In this document: piece after piece, positions 6,937 through 15,755 of the stretch
How positions within the stretch are numbered: the stretch's first letter is position 1
Layout of the letters: every line of letters starts with the position of its first letter
Assembly: GCA_028875335.1 (NCBI GenBank)
Contig: JAPPEF010000016.1
Location: 1-46,280 of the forward strand
Direction: 5' to 3'
From: Gemmatimonadota bacterium
Lineage (GTDB): Bacteria > Latescibacterota > UBA2968 > UBA8231
DNA length: 46,280 nucleotides
The notes under the pieces: model-generated
What the model was told of the DNA's origin: nothing
The model's input: the letters and a program-made list of their open reading frames with translations, nothing else
The model's database searches: none
Position numbers and translations under genes: made by a program

Positions 6937-8091
6937 TCAGGCCGGCCGATCGTGAATCGGCCCAGGGTGGTCGCGGAGCGAGCCGCCTTGGCGGCCAGTG
7001 AGCGCGGCTTGGATCTCGCCGAGGATGGATAGGGCGATTTCCTCGGCCGTTTCAGCGCCGATGTCGAGGCCGACGGGGCTGAACAGTCGGGCGGTCTGCT
7101 CATCGCTTGGCGCGATACCTTCTTTTTGCAGATCGGCGAGTAGGCGCTGAGTGCGCTGATGCGGGCCAAGGACGCCCAAGTAGGCGAGGGGAGCGCCGAG
7201 CAAGTCCCGCAGCAGAGCTTGGTCTTGTAAGTAGTTGTGGCTCATGATGACGGCGCACGAGCGGTTGTCGAACTGCAGATCATCGGGTAGATGACCGGGC
7301 TGGGCAAGGAGCACTTGTATAGCGCATGGGAAGCGCTCGGCGCGGGCATAGGCGGGCCGGTGGTCGGCGACGGTGACGCGCCAGCCGAGTTCGCCAGCTA
7401 ATTGGGCAAGGGGCACGGCGTCGTAACCAGCGCCGAAGAGATAGAGGGCGATGGGTGGCAGCAGAGGCTCTATGAGCAGGGCGGCCTTGCCGTGCGTCAA
7501 CTCGTAGTGGCGCGTGTATCCCAGGGCGATGGGCAGTCGAGTGTCGTCGAGTGTCGCGAGGATTCCACTAGCAGCGTTGAGCGCGATCTCGCGCAGTTCC
7601 AAATCGGCAATGTCGTCGCAGGCGTCTTCCCGCTCGTCGAGGATCAGATGTTGGCCCGGCGCGGCATTGGTTTCGCCCTCCGTGGCAAAGACCGTGACGA
7701 GGACGCCGTGCCGATTCTCCAAGGCGCAGCCGTGCAAAAAGGTCGGATAATGAAACGGCGCGTCTTGGGGCAGGCGCTCTAAGAGCACATCTACCGTCCC
7801 GCTACAGCCCAGACCAGTTCCCCATAGGATATCGTCTTCAGAAGTGGCGTCGTAGTGGAGGAGACGGGGTTGGCCGTCGGCGAAGACAGCTTGCGCGTTT
7901 TCGCGCACATCGCCTTCGAGACAGCCGCCGCTGATCGTGCCCAAGCTCTGGAGGTCTGCTTCGATGAGCATGCGGGTGCCCGGGCCGCGATAGACCGAGC
8001 CGGAGGTCTGGACCACAGTGGCCAAGACATAAGGCTCACCCGCCTCGTCGAGCACTCGGGCGCGGCGAAGGATTGTCTGCAAGTCTTTCAC
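6937..8091 (-). CDS. XdhC/CoxI-family molybdenum cofactor insertion/maturation protein
   Basis: A 384-aa protein with both XdhC domains. The N-terminal part has TSGSVYRGPGTRMLI and the signature GGCLEGDV (residues 55-62), plus GTGLGCSGTVDVLLE. The C-terminal Rossmann part has YLFGAGYDAVPLA (about 217-229), MSHNYLQD, YLGVLGP and SPVGLDIGAETAEEIALSI. XdhC proteins bind the molybdenum cofactor, guide its sulfuration and deliver it to xanthine or CO dehydrogenase. The start is GTG, overlapping the coxE stop as GTGA (8088-8091), so it is the third gene of a coupled coxD-coxE-xdhC operon ending at the terminator near 6.75 kb. Confidence 0.92.
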   Translation of the reverse strand: MKDLQTILRRARVLDEAGEPYVLATVVQTSGSVYRGPGTRMLIEADLQSLGTISGGCLEGDVRENAQAVFADGQPRLLHYDATSEDDILWGTGLGCSGTVDVLLERLPQDAPFHYPTFLHGCALENRHGVLVTVFATEGETNAAPGQHLILDEREDACDDIADLELREIALNAASGILATLDDTRLPIALGYTRHYELTHGKAALLIEPLLPPIALYLFGAGYDAVPLAQLAGELGWRVTVADHRPAYARAERFPCAIQVLLAQPGHLPDDLQFDNRSCAVIMSHNYLQDQALLRDLLGAPLAYLGVLGPHQRTQRLLADLQKEGIAPSDEQTARLFSPVGLDIGAETAEEIALSILGEIQAALTGRQGGSLRDHPGPIHDRPA

Positions 8092-9365
8092 GGCTGAACT
8101 CCAAAGCGCCGGAACCAGTCGTCCCTCGTCGGCGCGGCGGGCTGGGCTTTCGTCGACGCGGGCGGCTCAGGACGTCGGCGCAGGTATTGTGCAGCCGTCG
8201 CACCGCGCAGCGTCATCAGGTATCCAACGAGCGCCTTGAGACTGTCGATATTGTGGGCCGGGGCAAAGAGGTCGATGTACGGCAAGGCGGCCTGCATGCC
8301 GCGCGTGGCGGGCCGGTAATCCGGGCTGCCCAACAGGGGGTTGAGCCAAATTAGGCAGCGGCTGCGGCGCTGCAACGCGCGCATACTTTCTTCAAGGATC
8401 TCAATATCGCCGGTGTCCCAGCCGTCGCTGACGATCAGCAATGCAGTCTGGTGATCAACGAGATCGGCGTGTTCGCTGAGGAAGGTCTCTAGCGCGGCCC
8501 CAATGCGTGTGCCGCCCGACCAGTCCGGCACCTGCGCGGCAATTGCGTCCAGGCCCGCGCTCAGATCGTTGCCCCGCAGCAGGGGCGCGACGTGGTGTAG
8601 CGAGGTCGCAAACACAAACGTCTCGATGCGGCGATAGGCGTTTTGGAAGGCGTACATGAACTGAATCAAGAAGCGGCTGTACAGATCCATGGACTTACTG
8701 ACATCGCACAACAAGACCAGCTTGGGCTTCTGGCGGGTGCGGCGGCAATAGGACAGGTCCAACAGCTCGCCGCCTCGGCGCAGACTGGCGCGGAGGGTGC
8801 GCCGCAAGTCGAGGCGGCCCGGCGGGCGGGCGGGCCGATAGCGGCGGCTGAAGCGCGTGGCGAGCGCGCGGGCAATGGCTTGCAGCAGCCGCCCGATCTC
8901 CTCCAGCTCTTCGGCGTTAAAGTCCTTAAAGTCGCGCTTTGTATGGACCTCAATGGGGCTGTATCCGGCGGCTTCGCGCTCCTCTTCGGTCGGCTCCCCC
9001 TGTTTGAGCCAATCGCGGACGCTCGTCAAGCCATTCTTACCGGGTTGGCTGGTACTGGCCTTCTCAGAGGCAGGGGGGTCGGGCTGGGGCTGACCCAATT
9101 CGCCGGCGCGGTCCCATACGGACCAGTAGACATCGAACAGCGTATCGAAGAGCTTCTGCTCGGCGGGTGTCTTGGCCAAAACCGTCCGCAAGCTTAGCCG
9201 AAAGTCCTCCGGGTCTGACAGGTCAATGGCCGCCAGAGCGCGGAGCGCGTCTTGCTCCTCGCCCAAGGCCACGCCGGCACGCTGGGCGCGCAACAGGCGG
9301 CAGAAGCCGACCACATTCGCGCTCAACGCGCCGTGAAGGGCGATATCGTCGATCTTGTGGTTCAT
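8088..9365 (-). CDS. coxE: CoxE-family VWA-domain protein
   Basis: A 425-aa protein started at MNHKIDDIALHG because that ATG overlaps the coxD stop (ATGA, 9362-9365); a longer upstream reading lies inside coxD. The C-terminal half is a von Willebrand A domain with a MIDAS metal site DVSKS (residues 221-225), a GGTRIG threonine and SDGWDTG. The N-terminal helical region and the linker EERE...YSPIEVHTKRDF are typical of PF05762. CoxE works with the MoxR ATPase CoxD in remodelling the active site of CO dehydrogenase (in Oligotropha, building the CuSMoO2 cluster). Confidence 0.9.
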   Translation of the reverse strand: MNHKIDDIALHGALSANVVGFCRLLRAQRAGVALGEEQDALRALAAIDLSDPEDFRLSLRTVLAKTPAEQKLFDTLFDVYWSVWDRAGELGQPQPDPPASEKASTSQPGKNGLTSVRDWLKQGEPTEEEREAAGYSPIEVHTKRDFKDFNAEELEEIGRLLQAIARALATRFSRRYRPARPPGRLDLRRTLRASLRRGGELLDLSYCRRTRQKPKLVLLCDVSKSMDLYSRFLIQFMYAFQNAYRRIETFVFATSLHHVAPLLRGNDLSAGLDAIAAQVPDWSGGTRIGAALETFLSEHADLVDHQTALLIVSDGWDTGDIEILEESMRALQRRSRCLIWLNPLLGSPDYRPATRGMQAALPYIDLFAPAHNIDSLKALVGYLMTLRGATAAQYLRRRPEPPASTKAQPAAPTRDDWFRRFGVQP

Positions 9366-10258
9366 CGTTCTGGAGCCAGCTTGGCGCGGACCCCCAATCC
9401 TTCCAAGAACTCGGCCAGCGATTGCTTCACCTGCGCCACGTCGCGTTGGTCCTTGAACACAATGCCCAAGGTATCCGCCACGACTTCGAGGTCGAGGTGG
9501 TGTTGGTGCAGGGCGACGAGGGCCTTGGCCCAGTCGAGGGTTTCGGCGACACCGGGGACCTTTTCGAGGCGCTGCATGCGGATCTTTTCCATGAAGCGGC
9601 ATATCTGCTCGGCGAGCTGGATGTCGATCCCATTCACCTTGCGGCGCACGATTTCCACTTCCTTGTCAAATTCCGGGTAGTCGATCCACAGGTAAAAGCA
9701 GCGGCGGCGCACGGCATCGGACAACTCACGGGTACGATTGCTAGTCAAGATCACATGCGGCCGCGCCGCTGCGCTGATGGTGCCGATTTCGGGGATGGTA
9801 ATCTGCCAGTCGGACAGCACTTCGAGCAGGAAGCTCTCAAACTCCTCGTCGGCCCGGTCAAGTTCGTCGATCAGCAGCACCGGCGGGACGAGCTGGGTGA
9901 TGGCCTGGAGCAAGGGGCGCTTGAGCAGGAAGTCCTCGGAAAAAAGGTCGGCCTCGCGCTCGGCTAGGGGGCGTTGGCTCTTCTCGTCGAGCTTGATGTG
10001 CAAGAGCTGGCGCTGGTAGTTCCACTCGTACAGCGCGGCATGGGCGTCTAGCCCCTCATAGCACTGCAAGCGGATCAGCTCGGTGTCGAGGGCGCGGGCT
10101 ACGACCTTGGCGACCTCGGTTTTGCCGACGCCAGCCGGGCCCTCGATGAGCAAGGGACGCTCCAGAGTCTGAGCAAGGTACACGGACATGACAACTTGGC
10201 GATCGGCGACATACCCGTGCTCGGCGAGCATCTCTTGGATCGCGTCAGTGGTACTCAT
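9362..10258 (-). CDS. coxD: MoxR-family AAA+ ATPase (CoxD)
   Basis: A 298-aa protein. Walker A is GPAGVGKT (residues 40-47) and Walker B is LLIDEL (128-133). Sensor 1 is in VILTSNRTRELSDAVRRRC, which also holds the arginine finger. The insert LQCYEGLDAHAALYEWNYQ is characteristic of CoxD-type MoxR proteins. It partners the VWA protein encoded immediately downstream and is thought to act as an ATP-driven chaperone for metal-centre maturation. First gene of the operon; the 192-bp gap to divergent moaA (10259-10450) must hold the promoters, although no clear -10/-35 pair stands out there. Confidence 0.92.
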   Translation of the reverse strand: MSTTDAIQEMLAEHGYVADRQVVMSVYLAQTLERPLLIEGPAGVGKTEVAKVVARALDTELIRLQCYEGLDAHAALYEWNYQRQLLHIKLDEKSQRPLAEREADLFSEDFLLKRPLLQAITQLVPPVLLIDELDRADEEFESFLLEVLSDWQITIPEIGTISAAARPHVILTSNRTRELSDAVRRRCFYLWIDYPEFDKEVEIVRRKVNGIDIQLAEQICRFMEKIRMQRLEKVPGVAETLDWAKALVALHQHHLDLEVVADTLGIVFKDQRDVAQVKQSLAEFLEGLGVRAKLAPER

Positions 10259-10450
10259 TAAATCCCTCTCGTTGCGCGGTGCAATGTCCTATTCGCCGCC
10301 CACAACGCTTGGCACGGGCGGGTCAAGTCCCTTAATATCACGCGCCGACTTCCGTACAGCAAGAACGCGCCGACTGCGCCTGACATTGCCCACCGCTAGG
10401 GATTCTCTATATTCTCAAGTCTCTTTAACTCCGTCTGTGGACGCCTTTGT

Positions 10451-11500
10451 ATGGCCCTTGAAACACCCGCCAAAACCGAGTTAGTGCGCGACCTTTTGGG
10501 CCGCCCGCTGGCCTCTTTGCGCGTGTCGGTAATCGACCGCTGCGATCTGCGTTGCCAGTACTGCATGCCCGAAGAGCACTACACTTGGCTGCCGAGTGAA
10601 GACATTCTCAACGCCTCCGAGCTCGAGCGCGTGGTCGATGCCTTTTGCCAAGTTGGAGTCCGCAGCGTCCGCCTGACCGGCGGCGAGCCGCTATTGCGCG
10701 CCGATCTGCTCGAACTCGTCGCCCGACTCACACGATTACCACTGGTCGAGGACCTAGCGCTGACGACCAATGCGAGGCGGCTGGCGCACCGGGCTGAGGC
10801 GCTGCGAGAAGCCGGACTACGGCGGATCACCGTCAGCTTGGACTCGCTGCAGCCAGCGCGCTTTGAGGCACTGACGCGGAGAGCCGTGCACGCCAAAGTC
10901 CTGGAGGGAATCCGCGCCGCTGCGGCAACTGGCTTTGACGCGATCAAAATCAACTCGGTCGTAATGCGCGGCTTCAACGACGACGAACTCGTGGATCTGC
11001 TCGAATTCGGACGAGAGATCGGCGCGGAGGTCCGCTTCATCGAATACATGGATGTCGGCGGGGCCACGCACTGGTCGCTCGGAGAGGTGGTGTCGCAACA
11101 GGAGATGCTAGCGAAACTGGAGGCGCACTACGGGCCTATCGAGCGCGAGGCCGGGCGAGGCTCTGCGCCCGCAGAGCGCTTCCGCCTGCGCGACGGCACG
11201 AGCTTTGGCATCGTCGCATCGGTCACCGAGCCGTTCTGCGGGGCTTGCGATCGCAGCCGATTGACAGCCGACGGACTGTGGTACACGTGTCTATACGCGC
11301 AGCAAGGCACCGACCTAAAGCCTTTGCTGCGCAACGGAGCAGACCGCGAGCGACTAGTGCGACGCATTAGCGCCGGGTGGGCGGGCCGGACGGACCGCAG
11401 CGCCGAAGAGCGGCGCGACGATCCACATCGCGGCGTGCTCTATCAAGTCGCAGAATTGCAAGCCGATCCGCACCGCGAGATGCACACCCGCGGCGGTTGA
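10451..11500 (+). CDS. moaA: GTP 3',8-cyclase, molybdenum cofactor biosynthesis protein A
   Basis: A 349-aa radical SAM enzyme. The SAM cluster cysteines are Cys31, Cys35 and Cys38 in CDLRCQYC. The GGEPLL motif follows, and the C-terminal second 4Fe-4S cluster motif is FCGACDRSRLTADGLWYTC. The protein ends in the double glycine MHTRGG that MoaA needs for catalysis. With MoaC it converts GTP to cyclic pyranopterin monophosphate, the first step of molybdopterin synthesis, supplying the cofactor for the neighbouring dehydrogenase. Complete and intact. It starts a plus-strand operon with the next two genes; the gap to the next gene is 18 bp. Confidence 0.95.
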   Translation: MALETPAKTELVRDLLGRPLASLRVSVIDRCDLRCQYCMPEEHYTWLPSEDILNASELERVVDAFCQVGVRSVRLTGGEPLLRADLLELVARLTRLPLVEDLALTTNARRLAHRAEALREAGLRRITVSLDSLQPARFEALTRRAVHAKVLEGIRAAAATGFDAIKINSVVMRGFNDDELVDLLEFGREIGAEVRFIEYMDVGGATHWSLGEVVSQQEMLAKLEAHYGPIEREAGRGSAPAERFRLRDGTSFGIVASVTEPFCGACDRSRLTADGLWYTCLYAQQGTDLKPLLRNGADRERLVRRISAGWAGRTDRSAEERRDDPHRGVLYQVAELQADPHREMHTRGG

Positions 11501-11518
11501 GCCGCACTTTCCCAATAC

Positions 11519-13630
11519 ATGGATTACTTTCGCGCCAAACGCTATTTGGACGCCTTGCCCGACTGGGAGGTCGGCCGTCCAGCGCTCGGGCCAATCGAAG
11601 ACTACCTGCCGAGAATGCGCGCCCTGCTGACCCGCCTCGACGACCCGCAGACGCGCTTCCGCTCGGTCATTATCGGCGGCACCAACGGCAAGGGAACGGT
11701 CGCCAGCTTGCTCGCCGCCATCCTAAAGGCGCACGGGCACAAGGCTGGGCTGTACACCTCGCCGCACCTGCACACCCAGCGCGAGCGCATCCGCATTGAC
11801 GGCGATATTCTCAGCAAGGAACGATGGGCCGACTCCGTGTCGCACCTCGACGATTGCACCCGCGACTTTGGCCGGGAGGCATTGGGTTCGTTTAGCAAAT
11901 TCGAGGCCCTAACCGGCCTCGCGGCCCATCTCTTCGCGCAGCAGGGCGCGGAGTTCGGAGTCTTTGAGGTCGGGCTAGGAGGCCGCTACGACGCGACCAA
12001 CGCCTGGGACTCAGAGCTGGCAGTCCTGACGGCCATCGGCCTAGACCACGTGGACTTGCTGGGCAATACCTTGGAAGAAATCGCCGCCGACAAGCTGCAC
12101 ATCGCCCGGTCGGGTCGCTCGCTCATTACTACAGCGGCACAGACCCCGGAGGTGATGGACCTAATCCAACAGACCTGCGCAAAACAAGAAGTGAAGTTGC
12201 AAATCGCCGAAATGGAGTGGCACCTAGGTCACCTAACAGGCCGTCCAGCGACCTACGCGGAAAATGCGCGTCTAGCTCTTGAAGCAGCGCAGGAACTCGT
12301 CCAGGACCTAGAAGACGAGCTAGCGTACCAAGTCGTAGCCGCCCATCACTGGCCGGGCCGCTTTGAAGTCGCTCACGAGAAGCCGTTGGTCTTGCTCGAC
12401 GGCGCACACAATCCAGCGGCTGCCGAGGCATTGGCCGGGGAGCTAAAGCGGCTGAGCGGAGAGCATCCCGTCGCCGATACTGGCGACGCATGGGTACTGG
12501 TCGTCGGCGCGGGAACAGGGCACGATGCCTCGGGGATTTTGCACGCGCTAGCGCCGGTAGCACAGCGGGTCTTACTAACTTCGTCGGACCATCCACGGGC
12601 GCTGGCACCAGCAGTGCTGGCGGACCTGGCACCAGACGGCCTAGCCATAGAGCAGGTGCCTGCAAGCAGCCAAGCGCTCAAGCGCGCGCTGGCACTGGCG
12701 GGGCCCAAAGGCCGGGTCTGCGTAGCCGGATCTCTGCACTTGGTAGCGCGGGCGCGGGAGTTTTTCGCCCTGCCCGGCGAGCGCGACGGCATCACCGAAG
12801 ACATGGCGCTGGAGAATCTGGAGTGCATTGCCGAAGCGGCCCGACGACAGGAACTCATCTGCGAGTGGATCTCGGACGACGGCACGCGGCTCAAGCTGTC
12901 GGGCGGACGGCGGCCTCTGCGCTTCTGGCGCAACAAGCATCCCTTCAACGACTACGTCGAAGCCCGACTCGCCGAAGACAAGGCGTACCAATACGAGGAT
13001 TTCGCCGCCGCCGGATTGCCAGTCCCCGATACGCTCAAGCTCTTCAACCCGCTTGCCGACGCGCGCTTCGACCGCTATAAGACCCACGCCACAGTCGCAG
13101 AGATCGTCGAGGAGATAGTGGCGCGGTTCGAGTTCCCCCTGTTGGTCAAGAAGTGCCACAGCTCGCTGGCGCAGGGCGTGTTCTTGGAGCGCAACGCAAC
13201 AGACCTCGGCCAGCGGCTCGAAGCCCTCTTTGCCAACAGCGGCTTTTTGGACAACATCGCGCTGGTGCAGCAATACGTGGCCGGGCCGGAGTATCGGATC
13301 GTCGCCAGCCGCGACGAGCTGTTGCTGGCCTATCGCAAGGAGAGCGAGGCCGTGGGCGCAGACGGGGACCTCAATCCGCTACACCAAGCCACAGGGCGCG
13401 CCGTGCGCGTAGAGGACGCGGCCCTGCTAGCGCAAATGCAACAGCTAACCGCGCAAGTGGCTGGCGTGTTCTCGCTCGGTTTTTACGCCATCGACCTCAT
13501 CCACGGCGCGGACGGTTTCTCCATCATAGAGATCAATCCCAACCCCATGTGCTACGCGTACAACCGCGACAACGGCCGCCGGGACTTCATTCGGCTATAC
13601 GAGCGGCTGCTCACCCAATTTGCCCTGTAA
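11519..13630 (+). CDS. FolC-like Mur ligase fused to an ATP-grasp ligase domain
   Basis: A 703-aa two-domain protein. Residues 1-417 are a folylpolyglutamate/dihydrofolate synthase-like Mur ligase: P-loop GGTNGKGTV (53-61), TSPHL, FEVGLGGRYDATN, HVDLLG and the C-terminal DGAHNP (294-299). Residues about 465-703 form an ATP-grasp domain: DKAYQYEDFAAAGLPVP, the ATP lysine in FPLLVKK (539-545), a Gly/Ser loop near SSLAQGV, and the metal-binding EINPNP (671-676). Each half forms amide bonds through acyl-phosphates. Cyanophycin synthetase joins the same two domain types, but in the opposite order. Expected role: adding one or more amino acids to a cofactor or peptide. The substrate is unknown, and the operon context with moaA does not settle it. 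There is no sign of a frameshift between the halves. Confidence 0.85.
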   Translation: MDYFRAKRYLDALPDWEVGRPALGPIEDYLPRMRALLTRLDDPQTRFRSVIIGGTNGKGTVASLLAAILKAHGHKAGLYTSPHLHTQRERIRIDGDILSKERWADSVSHLDDCTRDFGREALGSFSKFEALTGLAAHLFAQQGAEFGVFEVGLGGRYDATNAWDSELAVLTAIGLDHVDLLGNTLEEIAADKLHIARSGRSLITTAAQTPEVMDLIQQTCAKQEVKLQIAEMEWHLGHLTGRPATYAENARLALEAAQELVQDLEDELAYQVVAAHHWPGRFEVAHEKPLVLLDGAHNPAAAEALAGELKRLSGEHPVADTGDAWVLVVGAGTGHDASGILHALAPVAQRVLLTSSDHPRALAPAVLADLAPDGLAIEQVPASSQALKRALALAGPKGRVCVAGSLHLVARAREFFALPGERDGITEDMALENLECIAEAARRQELICEWISDDGTRLKLSGGRRPLRFWRNKHPFNDYVEARLAEDKAYQYEDFAAAGLPVPDTLKLFNPLADARFDRYKTHATVAEIVEEIVARFEFPLLVKKCHSSLAQGVFLERNATDLGQRLEALFANSGFLDNIALVQQYVAGPEYRIVASRDELLLAYRKESEAVGADGDLNPLHQATGRAVRVEDAALLAQMQQLTAQVAGVFSLGFYAIDLIHGADGFSIIEINPNPMCYAYNRDNGRRDFIRLYERLLTQFAL

Positions 13631-13649
13631 ACCAGCTAAGGAAACCTCA

Positions 13650-14789
13650 ATGGACATCCAGACTCGCCTCGTCCACGCTGGCGAGGAGCGCATCAAAGGT
13701 GCCGTGGTGACGCCGATCTTCCAGAGCTCGACTTTTGTTTCACCTAAGGAGGAAGAGTACCACGACATCCGCTATCTCCGCCTCAACAACACGCCCAACC
13801 ACCGCGCCTTGCACGCCAAATTGGCCGCTGTCTGCGGCGGCGAGGACGCCTTGGTCGCCGGCTCGGGAATGGCGGCGATCACCACCGCATTGATAACCGT
13901 GCTCAACAGCGGCGATCACCTGCTGATCCAAGACTGCCTCTACGGGGGCACGCACAGCTTTGTGACGCAGGATGCGCCGGGTTTGGGGCTGAGCTACGAC
14001 TTTATCGCTGGCAATGCGCCTGAGACGTGGGCCGCCAAGCTGCGGCCCGAGACGCGGGCGATCTACGTGGAGACCATTACCAACCCGCTGATGGAAGTCG
14101 CCGATTTGGAGGCGGTAGTGGCGTTTGCCCGCGAGCACGGGCTGGTGTCCCTGATCGACAATACCTTTGCCTCGCCGTGCAACTTCCGCCCACTAAGAAT
14201 CGGATTTGACATAGAGCTACACAGCGCGACCAAGTACCTCAACGGCCATTCGGATATCGTCGCGGGCGTGGTCGTCGGCTCGGCTGAGCACGTCAAGGCC
14301 ATTAAGCACAAACTGGATCACTTGGGCGGATCGCTGGATGTCCACGCCTGCTTTTTGCTGCAACGGGGCTTGAAGACCCTGTCGCTGAGAATGCGGCAAC
14401 ACGACGAAAATGGGTTGCGGCTAGCGCGCTTTTTGGCCGAGCAGGCGCAAGTGTCGCAGGTGAACTACCCAGGACTGGAAAGCCATCCGCAATACGAGCG
14501 GGCGCAGCGGCTGTTTGCCGGGGCGGGTGGGGTGTTGAGCTTTGAGCTGCACGGGGGCGTGGAGGCCGCCGAGCGGTTGCTGTCCAAGCTGGTTCTGCCA
14601 GCGTCAGCCCCCAGTCTCGGCGGCGTCGAAACCCTCATTACTCGGCCAGTCACCACATCGCACAGCGGCTTGAGCCGAGAGGAACTAGCGGCCATAGGCA
14701 TAGCCGACGGCTTGGTGCGAGTGGCGTGTGGTATTGAGGCCGCCGAGGATTTATGCGCGGACTTTGCGCAGGCGCTGGCGGGAGTGTAG
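13650..14789 (+). CDS. Cystathionine gamma-synthase/lyase family PLP enzyme
   Basis: The protein is 379 aa from MDIQTRLVHAGE. This ATG, after AAGGA, is chosen over an earlier one overlapping the preceding gene. It belongs to the Cys/Met metabolism PLP family (PF01053): TPIFQSSTF, GSGMAAI, the aspartate in LIDNTFASP, and PLP lysine Lys195 in HSATKYLNGH. The C-terminal VTTSHSGLSREELAAIGI is typical. Members catalyse gamma-replacement or elimination (cystathionine synthase, cystathionine lyase, methionine gamma-lyase or O-acetylhomoserine sulfhydrylase). Which reaction applies cannot be decided from motifs. It is 19 bp downstream of the ligase fusion and probably cotranscribed. Confidence 0.9.
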   Translation: MDIQTRLVHAGEERIKGAVVTPIFQSSTFVSPKEEEYHDIRYLRLNNTPNHRALHAKLAAVCGGEDALVAGSGMAAITTALITVLNSGDHLLIQDCLYGGTHSFVTQDAPGLGLSYDFIAGNAPETWAAKLRPETRAIYVETITNPLMEVADLEAVVAFAREHGLVSLIDNTFASPCNFRPLRIGFDIELHSATKYLNGHSDIVAGVVVGSAEHVKAIKHKLDHLGGSLDVHACFLLQRGLKTLSLRMRQHDENGLRLARFLAEQAQVSQVNYPGLESHPQYERAQRLFAGAGGVLSFELHGGVEAAERLLSKLVLPASAPSLGGVETLITRPVTTSHSGLSREELAAIGIADGLVRVACGIEAAEDLCADFAQALAGV

Positions 14790-14873
14790 AGTCGCCAAGA
14801 GTAAGTTCTGGAAGCAGCAATACAAACCGCTCTAGGGACTATCGGGAGTAAGACTAAACACAATGGAGGTATA

Positions 14874-15623
14874 ATGACTAGCCTCGAACCGGACTATCTG
14901 CCATTGATCATTGCAGTAGTCGTTGTTGTTGCGATTGTGTGGGCTATTAAAACACACTCTGGCAATGTGAAGAAACGCCAAGAAGCCAAGGCCCAAGAAG
15001 CCCAAAAAGCCGAAGAATTAAGGGCAGAATTCGACAACCTTCATCAAGCCATTATGAAGGTTCTTGCAGACGGCAAACTGCCTGATATTAATTGGGAGCG
15101 CGATGGGCGGCTACCCTTTAAGCTTATGAAGTCTGAACATCTAATCTATGTATTTTCGGACGTGCGCTACCTCGAACAGCGCACAAAGCGCGAAGTGGTA
15201 GGCCGTTCTGCTGGGGTTAGCGTTCGAGTCGCAAAAGGGGTGTTTCTTAGGACTGGTGCGTCTAAGGGAACGCCGGTAGAAAAAGACGAAGTTGTCGATA
15301 GGGGTGTTGGCTTAATGGCAATCACCACCAAGCATCTATTTTTTAACGGAGAACGCTCTTTTAGAATTCCATTTGGAAAGATTGTTTCTGTGGAGCCTCT
15401 GGCCGATGGGGTGGTGGTGACGCGAGACCGCGCAAGCGCACAGCCCGAGATTTTCATTGTGGGCACCTTGTACTCTCCACTTGCCTATGACCTGCTTCAA
15501 GCTGTACCGTCCTTGGATATGGGAAACAATCCAGAAAGGGATAATGCCAGCTTGTATCTTAATACAGGACTCGCGGACGCAGGCCATTATACAGTTGAGG
15601 AAAGTGGAGAAGACAACAACTGA
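14874..15623 (+). CDS. Membrane-anchored protein of unknown function
   Basis: A 249-aa protein. One N-terminal transmembrane helix (about residues 10-25, LPLIIAVVVVVAIVWAI) is followed by a charged, Lys/Glu/Ala-rich stretch likely to be coiled coil (33-52). A beta-rich soluble domain then runs from about 70, with strands such as LMAITTKHLFFNG and FRIPFGKIVSVE. The last strands resemble a bacterial PH-like fold of the kind that senses or binds membranes, but this is only an impression. Base composition is more AT-rich than upstream genes. Start ATG after GGAGG at 14864-14868. Confidence 0.65.
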   Translation: MTSLEPDYLPLIIAVVVVVAIVWAIKTHSGNVKKRQEAKAQEAQKAEELRAEFDNLHQAIMKVLADGKLPDINWERDGRLPFKLMKSEHLIYVFSDVRYLEQRTKREVVGRSAGVSVRVAKGVFLRTGASKGTPVEKDEVVDRGVGLMAITTKHLFFNGERSFRIPFGKIVSVEPLADGVVVTRDRASAQPEIFIVGTLYSPLAYDLLQAVPSLDMGNNPERDNASLYLNTGLADAGHYTVEESGEDNN

Positions 15624-15755
15624 GGGATGGTCTCGCATCGGCTCCGCCGGCGTCTTGGCCTAAATCAGCACTTTTCGCAGCTCCGAAGTGGCCAAAAACC
15701 AAGCGCGGCCGCGTCGATCGACGACAGAAATAGGCCAGATATACCCATCGGGGAT

